From Paenibacillus_L residui (GTDB lineage Bacteria > Bacillota > Bacilli > Paenibacillales > NBRC-103111): 64,000 nucleotides of DNA. The notes below the pieces were generated by a model, which saw only the letters and a program-made list of their open reading frames with translations, was not told where the DNA came from and did not search any database. Of the stretch, positions 59,650 through 64,000 are shown piece by piece. The stretch lies in the NCBI RefSeq assembly GCF_042677205.1, contig NZ_JBHTIU010000027.1, forward strand, positions 62,001 to 126,000, in the 5' to 3' direction. Each line of letters opens with the position of its first letter. The first letter of the stretch is position 1. The translations under genes and the position numbers were made by a program.

Positions 59650-60525
59650 TTATCCTTTGACCGATCCGCTGGCCAATCCTTCAATGAACGATTTATTGGT
59701 CATGAAGTAAACGATAAGGATAGGGATAATTGAAATCATGGATCCCGCCAGCATCAAATGCCATTCGGCCGCTGCGTTAGACGAATATTTCAGAGAGATG
59801 ACTCCGACTGTCAGCGGTCTCAGATCCGGAGTGTTCATCGTAAAGATCAGCGGAAGCACATATTGGTTCCAGGAATCCCGAAACGCGAACAATCCGACTA
59901 CGCCCAGCCCTGGAAGCAGCAGGGGCAGAATGACCCTCCAATAGATTCCGAAAAACCCGCAGCCGTCAATGGTGGCCGCTTCGTCCAATTCTCTCGGAAT
60001 CGATTTGACAAACCTCTCCAACAAGAAAATATTAAAGGGCAAGTGAGTCCCTACGAAGATTAGAATGATACTCCACAAAGATTTGTGAAGCGCCACCTCT
60101 CTCATCATATCATAGAGAGGGCGGAAAGTAATGGCACCAATGGAAATAAACATGGTAGCCGCCAGGATGGCCATAATGGCCCCGCGTCCCGGAAATTGCC
60201 GGCGTCCTAATGCATATGCGCCCATGGAGCAAACCAGGATGGTCAATGCGGTGGAGAGCACCGAAATAAAGATGCTGTTCCAGGTATAACGGGCGAAATT
60301 CCCCCGGTTCCAGGCCTCCAGGTAATTCTCCCAGTGCCACTCCTTGGCAAAGATATTAGTGCTGCCCAATAGCTCGAAATTCGTCTTGAACGAACCGAAG
60401 AAAGAAAACAGCACCGGATACAGCGTAAACAAAACCATAACTAGCAACAGTGCCCAGATCACTATTCGGGAAACCAGCTTTCCCACCGAGAAAGAAGAAG
60501 GCAGACGTTCCGTTCTTGCAGTCAT
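59650..60525 (-). CDS. CUT1 sugar ABC transporter permease (MalG-like)
   Basis: A 291-residue permease with about six helices. The EAA loop is ELDEAATIDGCGFFGIYWRVILPLLLPG (about residues 185-212), and it ends FIEGLASGSVKG as CUT1 permeases of this type do. ATG 60525 has AAAGGCGGTG ahead, and the upstream permease gene stops 13 bases earlier. With its partner and the binding protein it forms an importer without its own ATPase. Confidence 0.94.
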   Translation of the reverse strand: MTARTERLPSSFSVGKLVSRIVIWALLLVMVLFTLYPVLFSFFGSFKTNFELLGSTNIFAKEWHWENYLEAWNRGNFARYTWNSIFISVLSTALTILVCSMGAYALGRRQFPGRGAIMAILAATMFISIGAITFRPLYDMMREVALHKSLWSIILIFVGTHLPFNIFLLERFVKSIPRELDEAATIDGCGFFGIYWRVILPLLLPGLGVVGLFAFRDSWNQYVLPLIFTMNTPDLRPLTVGVISLKYSSNAAAEWHLMLAGSMISIIPILIVYFMTNKSFIEGLASGSVKG

Positions 60526-60538
60526 ATAATCACCGCCT

Positions 60539-61450
60539 TTAATACTCATTATTAGATTTGCGCGACAGGTACAAATAAAGACAGGTAATGGCTCCGACAA
60601 TCATGGCCGCGACAAAACCGGCGGCCGCGCCATATCCGTACTGCTGTACGACAGGCTCTCCTTCCGATACCGGGAAGAACAGTTTATAGATGTACAGGTA
60701 CATCACTTCTGTTTTGCTCGCCGGGCCTCCGGCTGTCAGAACCATAATGCTTTCGTACCCTTTCAGAGTATTGACGATGGCCAACATGACTATAATTTGC
60801 ATGACCGGACCGAGCATCGGAATAGTGATTTTGAAAAATTGTTGAATTTTCGTAGCGCCATCCAAAGAGGCGCTTTCATACAGATCCTTCGGAATTCCCT
60901 GCAGCCCGGCCAGGAACAGAACCATGTAATTTCCGACTGCCCCCCAAATCGCCACAATAATGGCCGTCAGCATGGAATATTTAACTCCGAGCCATTCGAT
61001 CGGCTGCTGAATGATTCCGAGCGAAATCAATGTGTTGTTGATAATTCCGTTATAAGAGTTGAACATCAAATAGAAAACAAGGGATATAACCGCCGCACTA
61101 ATGATAGTCGGCATGAAGAAGATCGCCCTCAGAGAGTTCCGGGCAAATATTTTCTGATTCAGGATAACGGCAAGAATCAGGGATAACGGCAAGGTGACAA
61201 TCAGCTTGCCGCCTGCATAAACAAGTGTATTCCATACCGAGTTCCAAAATTGGGCGTCCCGCGTAAACAATCGGACGAAGTTATCGAAGCCGATGAAGGT
61301 CGCCTCGGTAAATCCGTCAAAATCGTAGAACATATATTTGAATGCCCAAGCCAGCGGATAAATGGAAAACAGGGCAAGCAAAACCACACAGGGCAAAATC
61401 ATTAAATATGGTCCGGAGTATTCCTTCCATTTCTTGCGTATTGCGCTCAT
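60539..61450 (-). CDS. CUT1 sugar ABC transporter permease (MalF-like)
   Basis: A 303-residue permease with about six helices. The N-terminal segment SGPYLMILPCVVLLALFSIYPLAWAF and the EAA loop DLYESASLDGATKIQQFFKITIPMLGP identify the family. ATG 61450 has GGGAGGGACGCGAGCG ahead. A perfect 13-base hairpin lies between the binding-protein stop and this start, a usual way to make more binding protein than permease. Confidence 0.94.
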   Translation of the reverse strand: MSAIRKKWKEYSGPYLMILPCVVLLALFSIYPLAWAFKYMFYDFDGFTEATFIGFDNFVRLFTRDAQFWNSVWNTLVYAGGKLIVTLPLSLILAVILNQKIFARNSLRAIFFMPTIISAAVISLVFYLMFNSYNGIINNTLISLGIIQQPIEWLGVKYSMLTAIIVAIWGAVGNYMVLFLAGLQGIPKDLYESASLDGATKIQQFFKITIPMLGPVMQIIVMLAIVNTLKGYESIMVLTAGGPASKTEVMYLYIYKLFFPVSEGEPVVQQYGYGAAAGFVAAMIVGAITCLYLYLSRKSNNEY

Positions 61451-61483
61451 CGCTCGCGTCCCTCCCCGGGTTCGAATCATAGC

Positions 61484-61527
61484 GAAAGCCGCTCTCAGTG
61501 ATGATATAGATCGGGAGAGCGGCTTTC
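61484..61527 (-). promoter_or_regulatory. Intercistronic stem-loop between binding protein and permease genes
   Basis: A perfect 13-base inverted repeat (61484-61496 with 61515-61527, loop of 18) has only a weak T-run on the minus strand. It probably stabilises the binding-protein mRNA or partly ends transcription. Confidence 0.75.
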
Positions 61528-61548
61528 TCTTAAGTGCTGCAGGACCGT

Positions 61549-62919
61549 TTACTTAATCGAGCTTCTTGGGTCGAAATCCGGAATAATGACTCTCTTGACT
61601 TTCCCATTCTTCTCCTCGTTGTCCAGGTCCGTATTATATTGCTTCGTTAAATCTTCAATGGCTTTATCCAAGGGAATGACGTTCAGAATCGATTCCGCAA
61701 TGACATTCTGCCATGCCTTCCCTTCCACTTTATGAGTAACATAAGCCGGCCAGATCGCATCGTCTTTCGGGGCAAATCCATTGAAGTTCTTCAACGTGGG
61801 CTCCTTCGCCTTTTCCAGAACGCTCGGAACGACGCTGATTCCCTTACCCTGCTCATAATACGGCACCAATACATCGTCACTGTACATATATTCCATGAAT
61901 TTCCAAGCGGCTTCTTTGTGCTTTGTCTTAGCGGACATATACAGCCAGTTGCCGCCGCCATTAATATAGTTGGCTCCCTTAGGCTCGTTGCCGTCAATCG
62001 TCGGCACCTGAGCTACGTCCCAGTCCACTTCGGTCGGGAATTGGGAATCATACACTCCAGGCTCAGCAGAAAGTGAGAAGTACATGCCGATTTTACCGGA
62101 AGCAAACTGATTGCGCAGCGGGTCGATGTCCAGCGACTCGAATCCCGGAAGAATGCTTTGGTTATCTGCCATTTTCTTAAACGCTTCCACATATGGTTTT
62201 ACTTTGGCAAAATCGTATTTGCCGGTTTTCCAGTCATAATAGTCGTCACCGTTGATCCGCATGAGCGGGATCAAGCTTCTTTCGAAGGCGGCCGCCGGAT
62301 TTTTCATATTAATTCCGAATCCGTAAGCCCCTTCATCCTTGCCGGCTTCCGTAATCTTCTTGGCATAATCGACCAGCTCATCCAAGGACTTGGGAGGCTC
62401 CGTCAGACCGGCTTTGGCAAACAAGTCTTTGTTATAGATCAAACGGAAGGTTGAACCATAGTTAGGCAGGCTGTAGATTTTACCGTCCAAATAATTGACC
62501 CGGTCAATCTGTAAATTCTCTTCGCCGAAACGGCTTTTCATCTCCGGAGTCAAGAACTCGTCCAAAGGCTGAATCGCATTCATCTTGACCAAATCTTCAA
62601 ACTTCAGCTTCATTTTCGCATTGAAAATATCCGGAGCCTCGTCCGACTGAATCGCCGTTTGCAGAGCCTGCTCATAGTTTTCGGTCATAATCTGGAAATC
62701 GATTTCAATATTGCTGTCATTTGTTTCGTTAAAATGCTTGATTTTGTCTTGAATCAGGTCCGCGTCATGGCGGGCATTGGTCCAGAAAGTCAGTTTAACC
62801 TTCTCGGAACCTCCCCCCGAAGCGTTATTATCCGGATCCTTCGACTGACCGCAAGCCGTTGTCACTAGCGCAGCCAGCAGAACGGCGGATGTCAGCTTAA
62901 TAACCCCCTGCTTATTCAT
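61549..62919 (-). CDS. Sugar ABC transporter solute-binding lipoprotein
   Basis: A 456-residue family-1 extracellular binding protein. The signal ends in the lipobox TTAC (Cys about residue 23), with the mature start GQSKDPDNNASGGGSEKVKL. KLTFWTNARHD, FQIMTENYEQALQTAIQSDEAPDIF, DGKIYSLPNYGSTFRLIYNKDLFAKAGL and GNWLYMSAKTKHKEAAWKFMEYM are typical. RBS AAGGAGGTAAAAGCC precedes ATG 62919. It heads the transporter operon downstream of an AraC-type response regulator. The nearby GH88 enzyme suggests unsaturated oligouronides as ligand (inference). Confidence 0.94.
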   Translation of the reverse strand: MNKQGVIKLTSAVLLAALVTTACGQSKDPDNNASGGGSEKVKLTFWTNARHDADLIQDKIKHFNETNDSNIEIDFQIMTENYEQALQTAIQSDEAPDIFNAKMKLKFEDLVKMNAIQPLDEFLTPEMKSRFGEENLQIDRVNYLDGKIYSLPNYGSTFRLIYNKDLFAKAGLTEPPKSLDELVDYAKKITEAGKDEGAYGFGINMKNPAAAFERSLIPLMRINGDDYYDWKTGKYDFAKVKPYVEAFKKMADNQSILPGFESLDIDPLRNQFASGKIGMYFSLSAEPGVYDSQFPTEVDWDVAQVPTIDGNEPKGANYINGGGNWLYMSAKTKHKEAAWKFMEYMYSDDVLVPYYEQGKGISVVPSVLEKAKEPTLKNFNGFAPKDDAIWPAYVTHKVEGKAWQNVIAESILNVIPLDKAIEDLTKQYNTDLDNEEKNGKVKRVIIPDFDPRSSIK

Positions 62920-63025
62920 GGCTTTTACCTCCTTGATGGCTAACATTGAACCTCTATATGTCCAGTATAAATTTTGTTTCGGTTACACGTTAGGGAGGCA
63001 ATTTTCAGCCTGAGGGGGGATATTT

Positions 63026-64000
63026 TTAACCTTCCCCCCAAGACTGTCCCGTTTCAGACTCTCTATATTCGGAAGGCGTCATTCCCGCTTTTTTCTTGAA
63101 AATTTCGCGGAAATATTTGCGGTCATAGTAGCCCAGCCGTTCAGAGATTTCATAGATTGGCATAGCCGTATTCTTCAGCCAATCTTTGGCCTTCTCTATT
63201 TTCGTGTCGGTCACATATTCCGTGAAGGTGGACGAGGTTTCCTTCTTGAACAAGCCGCTCAAATAAGTAGGGCTGACTTTCACATAGTCCGCTACAGAAG
63301 ATAGAGAGAGCGGTTGAAGAATATTTCTCTGGATGAACTCCTTCGCCTGGTCCACGAGATGCTTGGACCCGGATTGAATCGATTGGTTAACCAGCTGTGA
63401 CGACTGTGCGACCCACTCCACAATCCGTTCGCGTAATTCGTTCAGATTGGCTGACTCGCAAGCCTCGTACTTTAGCTTCAACGCTGCGGCGGGTTCCTCT
63501 TCCTGCAGCCCGAGCTCGGCCAAGTTCCGGCTAAGCGCGGTCACGAGCTGGAAGCAGGCAAACCGGAATTGCTGAGGCGTTCCTTCCTCGGGCTTCAGCT
63601 CACGGATAAATTGCTGGACCGCGTGCTCCACCTGATCAGTTTGCCCCCGCCGTACAATCGCTATGATCTCCTTCTCCCGTGAGGAAGGGTAGTCGGTATG
63701 GTTCGTTCGGTAGTGCATCAGATCTTCATAATGGATGACCAGATTGCGGTCGAAGAAGTAGACATGATCGATCGCCTCCATGGCTTGCCGGAAGGCTTCC
63801 GGCAGTTGGTTCAATTCCCGGCATAAGGAGCTGACGCCGACGGTAACCGTAAGCTTCGAATTCTGCTCGACCGCTTGGCGGCATTTCTCGGCCAGGCCGA
63901 CAAGCTGCTCCTTAACCTGTTTCTCCAGAAGAATGGAATCATAGTTTACCAACAGCACCAATCGGTCCCATTCGGGAAAGAAGGCAATTCCCTGCCCCCA
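63026..64000 (-). CDS. AraC-type response regulator (5' end beyond window)
   Basis: The C-terminal 325 residues of a YesN-type regulator. Two AraC helix-turn-helix motifs close the protein (LSLSSVADYVKVSPTYLSGLFKKETSSTFTEYV and YEISERLGYYDRKYFREIFKKKAGMTPSEYRE). The middle region (VTVGVSSLCRELNQLPEAFRQAMEAI) is typical of YesN-like proteins. The frame remains open through position 64000 (GQGIAFFPEWDRLVLLVNYD), so the receiver domain must lie to the right and the internal ATG at 63961 is not the start. It most likely controls the transporter and GH88 genes. Confidence 0.9.
   Translation of the reverse strand, partial: WGQGIAFFPEWDRLVLLVNYDSILLEKQVKEQLVGLAEKCRQAVEQNSKLTVTVGVSSLCRELNQLPEAFRQAMEAIDHVYFFDRNLVIHYEDLMHYRTNHTDYPSSREKEIIAIVRRGQTDQVEHAVQQFIRELKPEEGTPQQFRFACFQLVTALSRNLAELGLQEEEPAAALKLKYEACESANLNELRERIVEWVAQSSQLVNQSIQSGSKHLVDQAKEFIQRNILQPLSLSSVADYVKVSPTYLSGLFKKETSSTFTEYVTDTKIEKAKDWLKNTAMPIYEISERLGYYDRKYFREIFKKKAGMTPSEYRESETGQSWGEG

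Overview
The window looks like chromosomal DNA from a low-to-mid GC Gram-positive of the Bacillales, most likely Paenibacillus or a close relative. The signs are strong AGGAGG ribosome binding sites, TTG and GTG starts, lipobox lipoproteins, YesM/YesN-type two-component pairs beside CUT1 sugar ABC transporters that lack their own ATPase, many glycan-catabolism genes, and cobalamin and c-di-AMP riboswitches. No rRNA, tRNA or CRISPR array was seen.

Layout. 1-2700: minus-strand nrdI-nrdE (class Ib ribonucleotide reductase) behind a sigma-A promoter, two NrdR-like boxes, a cobalamin riboswitch and a terminator. 2.7-9.9 kb: a DUF4261-like protein, a two-repeat lipoprotein, a KamA-family radical-SAM aminomutase behind a c-di-AMP (ydaO/yuaA) riboswitch, then a divergent SET-domain protein, a homospermidine-synthase-like dehydrogenase and two small membrane proteins. 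10-13.7 kb: overlapping ddl-murF-alr, the D-alanine branch of peptidoglycan synthesis. 13.9-15.0 kb: a noncoding repeat region. 15.1-19.2 kb: a sugar isomerase and two Gfo/Idh/MocA dehydrogenases with a divergent AraC regulator. 19.4-20.9 kb: an MFS exporter behind an apparent translation-attenuation leader. 20.9-22.4 kb: an ECF sigma/anti-sigma pair.

22.8-41.6 kb is a large sugar-acid/glycan region: a secreted PHP metallohydrolase, a dehydratase-SDR-lactonase operon, a second tandem repeat array, then an operon of solute-binding protein, YesM/YesN, GH39-like hydrolase and MlrC-like protein, with the two permeases divergent. 41.7-44.0 kb: yezD and an ABC exporter. 44.0-48.7 kb is an AT-rich inserted segment bounded by a perfect 36-bp direct repeat at the 3' end of the exporter permease gene. 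It carries a lipoprotein, a secreted protein, a small membrane protein and two dead insertion sequences. 48.7-58 kb: a MerR regulator, a C45 acyltransferase, a second copy of a ~300-bp noncoding repeat, formamidase, an acyl-CoA-dehydrogenase-like enzyme, a papain-like hydrolase, fabI, wrbA and an HD hydrolase. 57.9-64 kb: a GH88 unsaturated glucuronyl hydrolase with a CUT1 transporter and an AraC-type response regulator cut by the window end.

The most notable signals are regulatory RNAs and noncoding repeats: the c-di-AMP riboswitch on an aminomutase whose pocket does not look like that of lysine 2,3-aminomutase; the ten-residue leader peptide and Shine-Dalgarno-masking hairpin before the MFS gene; the 36-bp att-like repeats around a decayed island; and two noncoding repeat families, one tandem with a shared 20-mer and one a ~300-bp inverted dispersed repeat with long hairpins.
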